The notes: generated from the letters alone by a model not told the origin. Counted from the stretch's first letter, positions 53,298 through 62,230 are shown. The stretch: 64,000 nucleotides of DNA from Arthrobacter sp. C9C5 (GCF_013359735.1 NZ_JABFMX010000006.1:1-64000); one strand, 5' to 3'. A program made the numbers and translations.

Positions 53298-53798
53298 ATG
53301 AGTGAAAAGAATCCGGAAACAAGCCCCGACATCAAGTCCACCGACCTGCAGGAAAAGCCGACGGCGGTGCTGCGGGAAACCGTGCCCATGAATGCGCTGC
53401 GCGAATTCTTCGACCGCGCCTACCGTTCCGTGATGACGGCCGTGCAGCAGCAAAACGTCCAGCTGGCCGGGCCGCCGTTTGCGCTCTATCGCGGCATGCC
53501 CACCGACGTCGTCGACGTCGAAGCAGGCTTCCCGCTGGCGGCGCCGTACCCGGGCGGGGGAGCTCAGGGAGGGGAATCCGGCGTGACGGCGGGCGTGCTT
53601 CCCGCAGGCAGGGCCCTCGAGGCGATGCACGTGGGGCCGTACGACACCCTGCCGGAGACCTACAGTGCCGTGATGGCCAGGATGCAGGCGGAGGGCCTGA
53701 CGCCGGGCGACGCCATGTGGGAGTACTACCTCAGCGATCCCGCCACGGAACCGGACCCTGCGGCCTGGAAGACCCTCATCGTCTGGCCGGTGGCCTGA
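53298..53798 (+). CDS. GyrI-like/AraC effector-binding domain protein
   Basis: The 166-residue cytoplasmic product has a GyrI/BmrR-type small-molecule-binding fold: VLRETVPMNALREFFDRAYRSVM, FALYRGMPTDVVDVEAGFPL, EAMHVGPYDTLPETYSAVMARM and WEYYLSDPATEPDPAAWKTLIVWP, each typical when described in segments. There is no DNA-binding domain. ATG at 53298 lacks a clear Shine-Dalgarno. Such proteins bind hydrophobic drugs or toxins. It neighbours the decayed TetR gene. Confidence 0.78.
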   Translation: MSEKNPETSPDIKSTDLQEKPTAVLRETVPMNALREFFDRAYRSVMTAVQQQNVQLAGPPFALYRGMPTDVVDVEAGFPLAAPYPGGGAQGGESGVTAGVLPAGRALEAMHVGPYDTLPETYSAVMARMQAEGLTPGDAMWEYYLSDPATEPDPAAWKTLIVWPVA

Positions 53799-53816
53799 GT
53801 CCGGACGCAGCCGGCG

Positions 53817-54164
53817 CTAGTCGGCGTCGATCTCTTCGAGGAGCTTCCTGGCTGCCTCGGCAATGTCGTCGTGACCATGTTGCGCGGCCCGGCTCTCTAG
53901 CGAAATGACGGCGCAGCGGTGGATTTTCTTGAAGTCGCCGAAAGGAAACGTCACGCTGCCCTTGGTTCCCTCGGAGGCGTCCGTGTCCAGCCCCAGATGC
54001 CAGTGCGAGAACTCGGCGAATCCGTTCTTTTCGATGAACTTGTTCTCCTGCTCGGCTGACGGTGCGTGCTCGCTCCAGTCGTCCCGGGTGTCGCGCTGGA
54101 CCTTCCCGTCCTTGACCAGGCGTCGGGCGAGTGAGAGTGCTTGTTTGTTCAGTTTCGTAGCCAT
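53817..54164 (-). CDS. Conserved hypothetical protein
   Basis: The 115-residue cytoplasmic product begins MATKLNKQALSLARRLVKDG and contains WSEHAPSAEQENKFIEKNG, FAEFSHWHLGLD, KGSVTFPFGDFKKIHRCAVIS and a C-terminal helix (DDIAEAARKLLEEI). It looks like a well-conserved small actinobacterial protein, but I cannot name a function. Two ATGs are adjacent (54167, 54164); the second has the better distance to GGAGG. Confidence 0.7.
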   Translation of the reverse strand: MATKLNKQALSLARRLVKDGKVQRDTRDDWSEHAPSAEQENKFIEKNGFAEFSHWHLGLDTDASEGTKGSVTFPFGDFKKIHRCAVISLESRAAQHGHDDIAEAARKLLEEIDAD

Positions 54165-54304
54165 CATTGCCTCCAAGTGACCCTGTCCGGCGACGCTTAA
54201 TGTCGCTTTCACCACACTATTCTTCATCTCCAAGGATGATGCCCTAAACTGCTTCACTGAGGTGCCTGAAATGGCGCTGTGCAGCAACGAAAGTGAACCC
54301 CGCT

Positions 54305-54607
54305 ATGGCTACCGATTACGACGCCCCACGCAAGACAGAAGAAGAGTCTCCCGCTGAATCGCTGGAGGCCCTTCAGGCATCCCGTGGCGGCGGTGCCCAG
54401 ACTGCTGTTATCGACGTCGACGAGAACGACACCGCTGAAGGCATCGACCTTCCCGGCGCCGACCTCTCCGGCGAAGAACTGACCGTCATTGTTGTTCCCG
54501 AGCAGTCCGACGAATTCACCTGTTCCTCCTGCTTCCTGGTCCGCCACCGGTCCCAGGTTGCCAAGGAAAAGAACGGCCTGAAGTACTGCCGCGACTGCGA
54601 AGGCTAA
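54305..54607 (+). CDS. DUF4193 protein
   Basis: The 100-residue product starts MATDYDAPRK, typical of the actinobacterial DUF4193 family. It has a strongly acidic middle (DVDENDTAEGIDLPG, VVPEQSDEF) and a C-terminal zinc-ribbon-like CxxC pair (FTCSSCFLVRHR and KYCRDCEG). Function unknown. An in-frame GTG at 54293 exists, but the family start is the ATG at 54305. Confidence 0.85.
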   Translation: MATDYDAPRKTEEESPAESLEALQASRGGGAQTAVIDVDENDTAEGIDLPGADLSGEELTVIVVPEQSDEFTCSSCFLVRHRSQVAKEKNGLKYCRDCEG

Positions 54608-54660
54608 AGCCCTCCCGCCCGGACCCCCGGGCTCGTTTCGAGAATTTTGATTTACCCAAA

Positions 54661-54698
54661 GCAAAGCGCCGGACGCCCGCAAGGGCCCGGCGCTTTGC
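54661..54698. terminator. Hairpin after the DUF4193 gene
   Basis: GCAAAGCGCCGG (54661-54672) pairs perfectly with CCGGCGCTTTGC (54687-54698), with a small inner GCCC/GGGC stem. It lies 53 nt past the stop and 20 nt before the 66-nt repeat. No T-run follows on the plus strand. Confidence 0.65.
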
Positions 54699-54717
54699 CG
54701 TATCCGGCAACGCCGAA

Positions 54718-54783
54718 CCCAACTGACTCGCAGTAAGTGCCGTTTTCGACCCTCAAAACGACCCCTGCTGCCAGTTAGTTGGG
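54718..54783. repeat. 66-nt imperfect palindromic repeat, copy B
   Basis: It starts CCCAACTGACTCGCAG, identical to copy A at 31157, and ends CAGTTAGTTGGG. The outer arms pair over ~13 of 16 positions; the inner stem is CGTTTT / AAAACG. Length and layout match copy A while the inner sequence differs. Confidence 0.75.
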
Positions 54784-54875
54784 GCTAACGACCTCTCGTC
54801 AACCCAGACGGGCGGTTCTACTCTTGAGGTATCCGGGTGAGGTGGATGTCCGGATGATTTGAGGGGGCGGCTATC

Positions 54876-55436
54876 GTGACAAGATCCCGAGCGAACAGGC
54901 TCACCGTCTGGTTTGTGGCCTTGCTGATGGCGGCTGGGCTGGGACTCCTGGCGCCCGGGCCGGCCGCGGCGTCACCCTATTGCGGACTCGTCTGGGGATC
55001 GCTGGCCAAGGCCGACGCCGCGATGAGCCAGGCGAAGGTGGTCAACGTCCGGACCGGCCAGCACTACTGCTTCGACCGCCTTGTCATCGATCTCAACGGA
55101 CCGGCGGCCGGCTACTCGGTGCGGTATGTGCCCCAGGTGGTGCAGGACGGTTCCGGCTTGCCGATCCCGCTGCGGGGCCAGGCCTTCATCCAACTCACCG
55201 CCAACGCGCCGGCCTACGACGCGGGCGGGAAATCCACCTACAACCCGGCCAACAAGGCCGAGCTGAGCAACGTGGGCGGGTACCAGACCTTCCGGCAAGT
55301 GGCGTGGGCCGGAAGCTTCGAGGGGTACACCAGCCTGGGACTGGGCGTCCGCGCGAGGCTGCCGTTCCGGGTCTTCACCTTGGCCGGACCCGGCTCGGGC
55401 TCCCGCCTGGTCATCGACGTCGCGCACTTCTGGTGA
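54876..55436 (+). CDS. Secreted AMIN-like domain protein
   Basis: The 186-residue product has a signal peptide (FVALLMAAGLGLLAPGPAAA, cleavage near residue 32) and an AMIN-like beta domain: VVNVRTGQHYCFDRLVIDLNG, VRYVPQVVQDGSG, FRQVAWAGSFEGYTSLGLGVR and a final SRLVIDVAHFW. Such domains in actinobacteria are exported and may bind cell-wall material. Two Cys (CGLVW, YCFDR) could pair. The GTG at 54876 has GAGGGG upstream. Confidence 0.8.
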   Translation: MTRSRANRLTVWFVALLMAAGLGLLAPGPAAASPYCGLVWGSLAKADAAMSQAKVVNVRTGQHYCFDRLVIDLNGPAAGYSVRYVPQVVQDGSGLPIPLRGQAFIQLTANAPAYDAGGKSTYNPANKAELSNVGGYQTFRQVAWAGSFEGYTSLGLGVRARLPFRVFTLAGPGSGSRLVIDVAHFW

Positions 55437-55493
55437 GCTGGCGCGGGTGAGGCCGCGCCAGAACTCCTGAGGCGCGCCCGACGGCGGTAGCGG

Positions 55494-55883
55494 CTACAGC
55501 GCGCCGAGCTCCGCCCGAAGCGGGTATTCCGTGCCGTCTAGCACGAGCTGGGTGCAACGCCCGGTGGCGGGGTTGAACACGATCGGTGCCATCAGGTTCA
55601 CCGTGGTGGACGCGGGGGAGTGGTTGACCACCACCAGCACCCGGGGCGAATCGCCGTCGCCGAGTCCCAGGGCTTCCATTGCGGCGGCCGGAAGCGGCGG
55701 CGCGTAGCCGGGAACGAACACTGCGGCGTCCGCAAGGAACAGCCGCACCGGCGTGGAGCCGGATTCGAGCGCGAACAGGCCAGGGGCGCTGTCGATGTTC
55801 CGCAGGGCAAAGTCGTGCACGTTTTCCAGGCCCGGCATCGGAGCGGTGAACGTTACGGGAGTGCTGCTGAGGAGGGCGCTCAC
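55494..55883 (-). CDS. fliW: Flagellar assembly factor FliW
   Basis: The 129-residue product matches FliW: VTFTAPMPGLENVHDFALRNI at the N-terminus (the PGLxxF-like segment), LFLADAAVFVPGY, and VLVVVNHSPASTTVNLMAPIVFNPATGRC. FliW binds flagellin and, in many bacteria, CsrA. No csrA follows in the 55.4-54.9 kb interval. The start overlaps the flgL stop by 4 nt, making it last in the flgN-flgK-flgL-fliW operon. Confidence 0.88.
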   Translation of the reverse strand: MSALLSSTPVTFTAPMPGLENVHDFALRNIDSAPGLFALESGSTPVRLFLADAAVFVPGYAPPLPAAAMEALGLGDGDSPRVLVVVNHSPASTTVNLMAPIVFNPATGRCTQLVLDGTEYPLRAELGAL

Positions 55884-56776
55884 CGCAGGAAGTCCATCAG
55901 CGTGGGCTGCAGGACCTTCGCCGTCGCGGCCAGGGCTACCTGGTAGTTGGTTTCCTGAAGCTTCAGGTCCATGATCACGCTGCCGAGATCTGCCTTCTCA
56001 ATGCCCATCTTCTGTGCATCCAAGGTGGCCTCCAATTCTGTGTTGACGTTGGCGGCACGTTCCAGCTGCGCTTGGCGCGTTCCGATGTCCGAACGTCCGT
56101 TGATGACGTTCTTGACGCCCGCCTCAAGCTGCCCGGCAAGTGCGGTCACGTCCTGATTGTTGCGCAGCCCGTTGACGATGCCGCTGACCGTGTCGAAGAT
56201 CGAGGTTGGGCCGTTACCGAAAATCGCGGCGCCGTCGGCATCTACCCTGACTGTCTGGTTTTCGCTGATGCGGCGTTCCACCGAGCTGTTAGGAACGCCA
56301 TTGAACGTGGTCGGAGTGCCGGCCGCTCCGGCGGTGAACGCGTTGGCGGCGTCAGAGCTGCCGGCGAAGATGTTGCGGCCCAGGTGCTTCCTGTTGGCAA
56401 TGGAGAGCAGGTCTGCGTTCAGGCCCTCCAGCTCCAGGGCGATCGCGTCCCGGCCGGCCTGGCTGAGTGTGCCATTGCCGGCCTGGACGGTAAGGTCCTG
56501 CATCTTGTGGACAACGTTGGTGGCCTGTTCCAAGGCGGAATCCGCGGCGGTCAGCCAGCGGTCACCGTCGTCGATGTTCCTGCCATACTGGGCGGCGGCG
56601 GCGATCCGAGAGCGGGTCTGCAGGGCCTGGGCCGTGGCTGCAGGATCGTCCGAGGGCCGGGAGATCTTGTCCAGCGTGGAAGCCTTGTCCTGCAGCCCGG
56701 CGAGTTTGGCCTGCTGGGCCTGTAGCGTCCGCTGCGCCGAGGTGCTCATGGTCAGGTTTGTTACCCGGTTCAGCAT
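55880..56776 (-). CDS. flgL: Flagellar hook-associated protein FlgL (HAP3)
   Basis: The 298-residue product has the flagellin-like terminal helices of FlgL: RVTNLTMSTSAQRTLQAQQ and KISRPSDDPAATAQALQTR at the N-terminus, ending ETNYQVALAATAKVLQPTLMDFL. FlgL joins the hook to the filament. It starts 2 nt after flgK and overlaps fliW. Confidence 0.93.
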   Translation of the reverse strand: MLNRVTNLTMSTSAQRTLQAQQAKLAGLQDKASTLDKISRPSDDPAATAQALQTRSRIAAAAQYGRNIDDGDRWLTAADSALEQATNVVHKMQDLTVQAGNGTLSQAGRDAIALELEGLNADLLSIANRKHLGRNIFAGSSDAANAFTAGAAGTPTTFNGVPNSSVERRISENQTVRVDADGAAIFGNGPTSIFDTVSGIVNGLRNNQDVTALAGQLEAGVKNVINGRSDIGTRQAQLERAANVNTELEATLDAQKMGIEKADLGSVIMDLKLQETNYQVALAATAKVLQPTLMDFLR

Positions 56777-56778
56777 GT

Positions 56779-58194
56779 CTACCTTCCTACCAGTCCGGTG
56801 CGGTTGATCAAAACATCCAGCGCCTCATCCACGGCCGTCATGACCCGGGCCGCGGCCTGGTAGGCATGCTGGTTGGTGAGCAGGCTGACGTTCTCTTCGT
56901 CCAGGCTCACGGAGGCCTGCGAAGCACGGTTGGCCAGGGCCGAAGCCTCGGCCGTGGATGCGAGGGCTTCGCGCTGTTGGGCGCCGCGGGATTCGACGCC
57001 GATCCCCGTCACGATGCTCGCCCAGAGGCTGTCCGGGGATTCGGTGCCCGTGCCTAGTTGGGAGATCTTGTCAGCGATGCTGTTGTCCAGTCTGCCGGCG
57101 CCGGCACCGATGCCGATCTCCCCGACACTGCGAGGCAGCACGGCCAGGGTCAGTGCCGGATTGGCGCCGGCGGCGCCGAAGAAATCGTCGGCCACGGCCC
57201 CGGTGGAGGTTTGAGCGCCATTGTGGAGGGCGTTGACGTCGTCGCGGAGCTTCCCGGCAAACGCGTTGTACGACGCCGCCGCCTCCGCGATCGCGCCGCC
57301 GCTGCCCCCGGCGTTGGCGGGCGCCAGGACGGACAGTGCGCCGGCGATTGCGCCGTCGCTGACCGGTACGGCCTGCCCCGGCCGGTCAGCCCATTCGAGC
57401 TGGACCGTGGATCCGAGCGAATCCCCGGCTGCGGTGCCGGAGAGGGCCAGGGCCCTCACTGACGTGCCCATGACGAGCGCGTTGCCGCCGACGTGGACGT
57501 CCACGGTGCCATCAGCCTGTTCCCGGACGGTGCCGCCGGCCAGCCGGGAGATAGTTTCCGTGAGCTTCGCCCGCGCGTCGATGAGTTCGTTGGCCGAACC
57601 GCCGGCAGCGGTGGTGGTGCGGATGGTCGCATTGAGGGCGGCCACCTGGGCGGCGGCCGAATTCACGGCGTCAACGCTGTCCTGGGCCTGGCCACGGACA
57701 CTGCTCCACTGTGCCGTCAAAGCGCTGTACCCGGAGGAGATCTTCGCGCTGAGCTCAGTGCCGGCCTGCAGGAGCTGACCTGCGGGACCGGATTCCCCGG
57801 GCTGGTTGGCCGCACCCTGCCAGGCTGACCAGAAGTTGTGCAATGCTGCGGAAATGCCGTTGTCGCCGGGTTCCAGGAGGGTGGCCTCAATCCCCTGCAG
57901 TGCGGAGGACCGTGCGCTGGCATACCCGGCCTGCGACGTGGACGAGCGGACGCCGGCGTCCAGCAGGCCGCTGCCCAAGCGGGCGATGCCGTCCACGGAG
58001 ACGCCGTTGCCGGATTCCGGGCGACCGGAGCCCATCAGGCCTTGGGCAGGTGCAGCAATCGCCGACTGCTGCACGCGCTGGCGGGTGTAGCCCTCGGTGG
58101 CGGCGTTGGCGATGTTCTGGGCGGCGACGTTCATGCCCTGCTGGGCCGCGGTCAGGCCCCGGTAGGCGGTATTCAGGGCGCCAAAGGTGCTCAT
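56779..58194 (-). CDS. flgK: Flagellar hook-associated protein FlgK (HAP1)
   Basis: The 471-residue product starts STFGALNTAYRGLTAAQQGM and contains NVAAQNIANAATEGYTRQRV, the conserved rod/hook N-terminus. It ends SVSLDEENVSLLTNQHAYQAAARVMTAVDEALDVLI, the FlgK C-terminal helix, given in segments. It is shorter than enterobacterial FlgK, with a reduced middle. FlgN is its expected chaperone, encoded 12 nt upstream. Confidence 0.93.
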   Translation of the reverse strand: MSTFGALNTAYRGLTAAQQGMNVAAQNIANAATEGYTRQRVQQSAIAAPAQGLMGSGRPESGNGVSVDGIARLGSGLLDAGVRSSTSQAGYASARSSALQGIEATLLEPGDNGISAALHNFWSAWQGAANQPGESGPAGQLLQAGTELSAKISSGYSALTAQWSSVRGQAQDSVDAVNSAAAQVAALNATIRTTTAAGGSANELIDARAKLTETISRLAGGTVREQADGTVDVHVGGNALVMGTSVRALALSGTAAGDSLGSTVQLEWADRPGQAVPVSDGAIAGALSVLAPANAGGSGGAIAEAAASYNAFAGKLRDDVNALHNGAQTSTGAVADDFFGAAGANPALTLAVLPRSVGEIGIGAGAGRLDNSIADKISQLGTGTESPDSLWASIVTGIGVESRGAQQREALASTAEASALANRASQASVSLDEENVSLLTNQHAYQAAARVMTAVDEALDVLINRTGLVGR

Positions 58195-58206
58195 GGAGTA
58201 GCTTCC

Positions 58207-58695
58207 TTAGAATTGCTGGTCGAAGAAGCGGGAGCCGGCAGCGTCCCCGGTCCTGCCCTGGGCGTCATAGATGCCGGCGGCCGCAGCGGGGCGCAGGTCC
58301 GCCAGGGACTCCTGGGTGGAGCGGACTGCGGTGCGCAGGTACTGCTCGTTGGAGTCGCGCAGCTCCTTGATCAGGGCGGTCTGGCGGGTCAGTGCGTTCA
58401 GGTGTGCGGTTAGGACCTCGGACCAGGCGCCCTCCGGGGCGGCCCCCGCGAGTTCGCCTAGCGTCGCGTCGGTAGGAAGGCCCCACGTCTCAGCGACGAC
58501 GGCGGCCTCGATGGTGCGCGCCAGGCTCGCCTTGGAGAGGTGCGCGAGGACCTGCTCCACTTCTTTGGTGCCGTGCGCCAGCCAGCGCGACTTGCCTGAG
58601 GTGAGGAGCAGCTGCTCTTCTTCCAGTTTGAAAGTGAGAACGTCCAGGAGTTCACGCTCCCGCCACAGCAGGGCTGAAAGTTCGTGGATGGCCAT
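58207..58695 (-). CDS. flgN: FlgN-like flagellar export chaperone
   Basis: The 162-residue helical product begins AIHELSALLWRERELLDVLTFKLEEEQLLL, a FlgN-type helix, and continues as coiled coil through ALTRQTALIKELRDSN. A position directly before flgK is typical for FlgN, which guards FlgK and FlgL before export. It is the first gene of the leftward operon and follows a sigma-28-like promoter at 58810-58836. Confidence 0.8.
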   Translation of the reverse strand: MAIHELSALLWRERELLDVLTFKLEEEQLLLTSGKSRWLAHGTKEVEQVLAHLSKASLARTIEAAVVAETWGLPTDATLGELAGAAPEGAWSEVLTAHLNALTRQTALIKELRDSNEQYLRTAVRSTQESLADLRPAAAAGIYDAQGRTGDAAGSRFFDQQF

Positions 58696-58809
58696 GGTCC
58701 GGAGGACTCCCTCATGTGTCTGGATGGTGCAGGTGACAGGTGCGGTGGTGCCGGTGGGGCTGAGTGTTCGTGCGGACGATTCAGCGTTCTTCAGCAGGGT
58801 TCGTAAGAA

Positions 58810-58836
58810 CTATCGGCAGTGAGGGAGGCTCCGTTA
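58810..58836 (-). promoter_or_regulatory. Sigma-28 (FliA)-like promoter for flgN-flgK-flgL-fliW
   Basis: On the leftward strand TAACGGAG (58836-58829), an 11-nt spacer and GCCGATAG (58817-58810) match the FliA layout TAAAGTTT-N11-GCCGATAA. The -10 box has seven of eight positions. Confidence 0.7.
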
Positions 58837-58907
58837 GCCGGAATATGCCTGATTACAAGGGGAAATGCGGTCAAAGGTTCGCGCCCAAAGAATTTCGGCT
58901 GTTTGCC

Positions 58908-58934
58908 TTACCCCTGCGGCGCGGCGGGCGATAG
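58908..58934 (+). promoter_or_regulatory. Possible sigma-28-like promoter for flagellin
   Basis: TTACCCCT (58908-58915), an 11-nt spacer and GGCGATAG (58927-58934) keep the geometry of the flgN and flgB sites but with a weaker -35. The 5' untranslated region to the flagellin start would be ~55 nt. Confidence 0.5.
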
Positions 58935-58994
58935 CTACTCTCGAGGGCCCACGGATGGGCCATCGAACACTGTCCCAATCATGGAGGAAACATC

Positions 58995-60227
58995 ATGGGA
59001 ATGCAGATCAACACCAACATGGCTGCGAACAACGCGTACCGCAGCCTCAGCAACACTCAGAACGACCTGTCCAAGTCGCTGGAGAAGCTTTCCAGCGGCC
59101 TGCGCATCAACCGCGCCGGCGACGACGCGGCAGGCCTGGCACTGTCCGAAGGCCTGAAGTCCCAGATCGGCGGCCTTTCGGTTGCTGCTCGCAACGCCCA
59201 GGACGGTATCGGCGCTGTTCAGACCGCTGAAGGCGGCCTGAACCAGACCCAGTCGATCCTGCAGCGCCTGCGTGATCTAGGTGTTCAGGCCGCCAACGAC
59301 ACAAACAACGTCGAGTCCCGCGGTGCCATCAAGACCGAAGCTGACAGCCTCGTGAAGGAACTGGACCGCATCGCCGGCTCCACGAACTTCAACGGTGCGC
59401 AGCTGCTGGACGGATCCAAGGCTGGAATGTCATTCCAGGTCGGAGCCAACGCGGACGACGCCAGTCGCATCACCGTTGACCTGGCAAGCGCCGACGTGAC
59501 CACCATCACCTCGGCATTGAAGGATGGATCCCTTGCCTCCAACGGCACGCAGTTTGACCTCACGGCAACGACAGGTCTCGCTGACCTGTCAGCCGCGGCC
59601 ACCACGGGCGGCTACACCTTCACGTCCGTAAAGGACGGCGTAACCACGACGATCAAAACCGGCAAGCTCGACGACAACATCAAGGGTGCAACCGGTCAGG
59701 ACGCCGACGACTTCCAGAGCGTTGACGAGTTCGTCGGTGCGCTGAACAAGGACGCCAACTTCGCCGCGCACTTCACCGCCTCGACGGTGCGCGACGCAAA
59801 CGGTGCCGGCACGGGAATTGTCGTGACGGCGAAGGACGGCGGGGTAGTAGACGCGACTTCGGCGAATGCGGGTCTCGACACTCAGACCGACCTGACAAAG
59901 ATCGGCACCGCAGGTACCACTTCCGGCCTCGATTTCACCACAGCAGACGCAGCTCAGAAGTCTATTGCTCTGATCGACACCCAGATCACAAAGGTCTCCA
60001 CCGCTCGCGCCGAACTGGGTGCTTCGCAGAACCGTCTCGAGTCGGCGGTGCAGACGATCAACGTCGCCAAGGAAAACCTGACCGCTTCCAACTCCCGTAT
60101 CCGCGACACGGACATGGCTGAGGAAATGGTCAAGTTCACCCGCAACAACATCCTGTCCCAGGCCGGCACCGCCATGCTCGCGCAGGCTAACCAGTCCAAC
60201 CAGGGTGTTCTGCAGCTCCTCCGCTAA
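58995..60227 (+). CDS. fliC: Flagellin
   Basis: The 410-residue product has the conserved flagellin ends. The N-terminal D0/D1 helices read QINTNMAANNAYRSLSNTQ and LSSGLRINRAGDDAAGLALSE; the C-terminal part reads STARAELGASQNRLESAV and RDTDMAEEMVKFTRNNIL to GVLQLLR. The middle (~150-320) is a variable outer domain. ATG at 58995 follows GGAGGAAAC. Codon use is clearly biased, with fewer rare codons than its neighbours, as expected for a very abundant protein. A terminator follows. Confidence 0.96.
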   Translation: MGMQINTNMAANNAYRSLSNTQNDLSKSLEKLSSGLRINRAGDDAAGLALSEGLKSQIGGLSVAARNAQDGIGAVQTAEGGLNQTQSILQRLRDLGVQAANDTNNVESRGAIKTEADSLVKELDRIAGSTNFNGAQLLDGSKAGMSFQVGANADDASRITVDLASADVTTITSALKDGSLASNGTQFDLTATTGLADLSAAATTGGYTFTSVKDGVTTTIKTGKLDDNIKGATGQDADDFQSVDEFVGALNKDANFAAHFTASTVRDANGAGTGIVVTAKDGGVVDATSANAGLDTQTDLTKIGTAGTTSGLDFTTADAAQKSIALIDTQITKVSTARAELGASQNRLESAVQTINVAKENLTASNSRIRDTDMAEEMVKFTRNNILSQAGTAMLAQANQSNQGVLQLLR

Positions 60228-60272
60228 ACCGGGCCGCTGAGGGGTTGAGCAAACGGCTCCTCTGCCGGTTTT
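60226..60272 (+). terminator. Flagellin terminator
   Basis: AAACCGG (60226-60232) pairs with CCGGTTT (60265-60271), enclosing a GAGG/CCTC inner pair region, and a further T follows. It begins at the stop codon of the flagellin gene. Confidence 0.6.
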
Positions 60273-60282
60273 GGTGGAAGGC

Positions 60283-60323
60283 GCACAGCGTCCGGAGAGA
60301 TTCCTTCTCTCCGGGCGCTGTGC
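60283..60323 (+). promoter_or_regulatory. Long stem-loop between fliC and fliD
   Basis: Arms 60283-60300 and 60305-60323 (GCACAGCG, CCGGAGAGA and complements) form ~17 pairs with one internal mismatch and a 4-nt loop. There is no T-run. It may be a second terminator stage or an mRNA-stabilising element. Confidence 0.65.
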
Positions 60324-60377
60324 AGTACCACCGCAGTGCCATATTCAACCGATTCACGTTCCGAAGGAGCTTTAGGC

Positions 60378-61706
60378 GTGGGACTCTCCATCGATGGGCT
60401 GTCCAGCGGACTGGACACCACGTCCCTGATCAATTCGCTGATGACGATCGAGGCCGCACCGCAAAGCCTCATCAAGAGCAAGGCCGCCGCAGTCCAGAGC
60501 CGCATCTCGGCGCTTCAGGGTCTCAATTCCGCCGTCGCAGACTTGGCAACCAAGGCCGCGAAACTCGCCGATCCCAAGAGCCTGGAGCTCTACTCGGCCA
60601 CGAGCACCGCCTCGAACGTCAAGGCCTCCATCGGCGCCGGGGCGAAGCCCGGAGCCGTTGATTTCACGGTCACCCAGTTGGCCCAGTCCCAGGTATCGGT
60701 CACCAAAAACCTGGCTGCCTGGCCGTACACCACCATGACCGTCACGGACAACGGCGGCAAGGCCGTTACTATCACGCCCCTTACCAGTTCCCTGGACGAC
60801 GTCGTCGCCGCCGTCAACCTGTCCGGCGCCGGGATTGTCGCGTCCAAGGTATCGGTAGGAGGCGGCGAATTCCGCCTCCAGTTCGCCTCCGCAAAGTCCG
60901 GGGAAGCAGCCTCATTCAGCGTCTCGGATCCGGACGGGACTGTGGGCTTGATGCCCGTCCAAACGGCTCAGGATGCCAAGATCAAGTTGTGGGCTGGCAG
61001 CGCCGCTGAAGTGACGATGAGTTCGTCCACCAACACCTTCTCGGAAATCCTCCCTGGCGTCTCGGCCACGGTGAGCGAGGTCTCGGCCACTCCCGCACGC
61101 GTCACCGTTTCACGGGACAACGCGCAAATCAGCAAGGCTGCCTCCGACTTGGTTAGCTCGGTCAACGGTGTGCTGGCCCAGATCTCGACGAAGAGCACCG
61201 TGGTCAGCAGCACCGACGCCTCGGGTGCCCCGGTCACCTCCGGTGGCGTGTTCACCGGGGACAGCACCATCCGCACGGTCAACGCGGCGGTCCTGAGCGC
61301 GGCCTCACAGCCCGTCGACGGTAAATCCCCGTCAGACCTCGGCATTGTGCTCAACAAAACAGGATCCCTCGACTTCGACGCCACTAAGTTCGGCGATGCA
61401 ATGGCCAAGGACCCCGTTGGGACCATGGCCGCCGTTGCCACGATTGCCGGCCGGGTCGCAGACGCCGCTAAGCAAGCCTCGGATCCCACCACGGGGCTCC
61501 TCACCACCAAGATCAAGGGCCAGCAGTCGGCCGCCAAGGATTACACCGACCAGATCGCCAGCTGGGATGACCGCCTTGTAACGCGCCGGGCCACCCTGCA
61601 GCAGACCTACACGGCGCTTGAAGTAGCCCTCAGCGGCATGAAGGCGCAGTCGGCCTGGCTGTCGTCCCAGCTTGCAGGCCTCTCGTCAGGAAGTTCCTCA
61701 TCATGA
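60378..61706 (+). CDS. fliD: Flagellar filament cap protein FliD
   Basis: The 442-residue product starts GLSIDGLSSGLDTTSLINSLM, the classic FliD N-terminus, and has SAKSGEAASFSV in the middle and the C-terminal helix QIASWDDRLVTRRATLQQTYTALEVALSGM, given in part. FliD caps the filament and aids flagellin folding. The GTG at 60378 has AAGGAG 9 nt upstream; the ATG at 60336 lacks one. The stop overlaps the fliS start (ATGA). Confidence 0.94.
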   Translation: MGLSIDGLSSGLDTTSLINSLMTIEAAPQSLIKSKAAAVQSRISALQGLNSAVADLATKAAKLADPKSLELYSATSTASNVKASIGAGAKPGAVDFTVTQLAQSQVSVTKNLAAWPYTTMTVTDNGGKAVTITPLTSSLDDVVAAVNLSGAGIVASKVSVGGGEFRLQFASAKSGEAASFSVSDPDGTVGLMPVQTAQDAKIKLWAGSAAEVTMSSSTNTFSEILPGVSATVSEVSATPARVTVSRDNAQISKAASDLVSSVNGVLAQISTKSTVVSSTDASGAPVTSGGVFTGDSTIRTVNAAVLSAASQPVDGKSPSDLGIVLNKTGSLDFDATKFGDAMAKDPVGTMAAVATIAGRVADAAKQASDPTTGLLTTKIKGQQSAAKDYTDQIASWDDRLVTRRATLQQTYTALEVALSGMKAQSAWLSSQLAGLSSGSSSS

Positions 61707-62230
61707 CCTTGCCCTCCTTCGGCGGCTACGGCAACGCCTCCCAGCGGAACCAGTACCTCGCAGACTCGGTGCTTTCCGCGCCGCCGGCGCGCCTGCTCAC
61801 CATGCTTTACGACCGGCTGCTGCTGGACCTCAGCCGCGCAGAGACCGCGCAGCAGGCCGGCAACTGGCCGGTCGCCTCGGAAAACCTCTTGCACGGCCAG
61901 GCGATCATCGCCGAGCTCATCTCCTCGCTCAAGACTGACGCCTGGGACGGCGCGGACGGCCTGCTGGGGCTTTACAACTACGCCTTCACGGCGCTGGTCA
62001 ACGCCAATATCCAGCGGGACGCGGCACTGACGCGGGAGGCGATCGAGCTGCTGGAACCCCTGCGCCAGGCGTGGCACGAGGCCGCGGCGGCGATCCCGGC
62101 AGCCCAACCGGCCGGCCAGCAGGCTGCGGCCGCAGCGGCAGCGCCGGCGTCGGCAGCATCTGCTTTCGCATCAGCCGGCGCCTGGGCCACCCAGCCGGGC
62201 GCCGGCGGCGGGAGCCTTGGTTTTGGCTGA
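61703..62230 (+). CDS. fliS: Flagellin export chaperone FliS
   Basis: The 175-residue product has FliS features: RNQYLADSVLSAPPARLLTMLYDRLLLDL, ENLLHGQAIIAELISSL and LYNYAFTALVNANIQRD, each in the conserved order. The final ~45 residues are an unusual Ala/Gly-rich tail (AAAAAAAPASAASAFAS). FliS binds the flagellin C-terminus before export. It is coupled to fliD by a 4-nt overlap. Confidence 0.92.
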   Translation: MTLPSFGGYGNASQRNQYLADSVLSAPPARLLTMLYDRLLLDLSRAETAQQAGNWPVASENLLHGQAIIAELISSLKTDAWDGADGLLGLYNYAFTALVNANIQRDAALTREAIELLEPLRQAWHEAAAAIPAAQPAGQQAAAAAAAPASAASAFASAGAWATQPGAGGGSLGFG

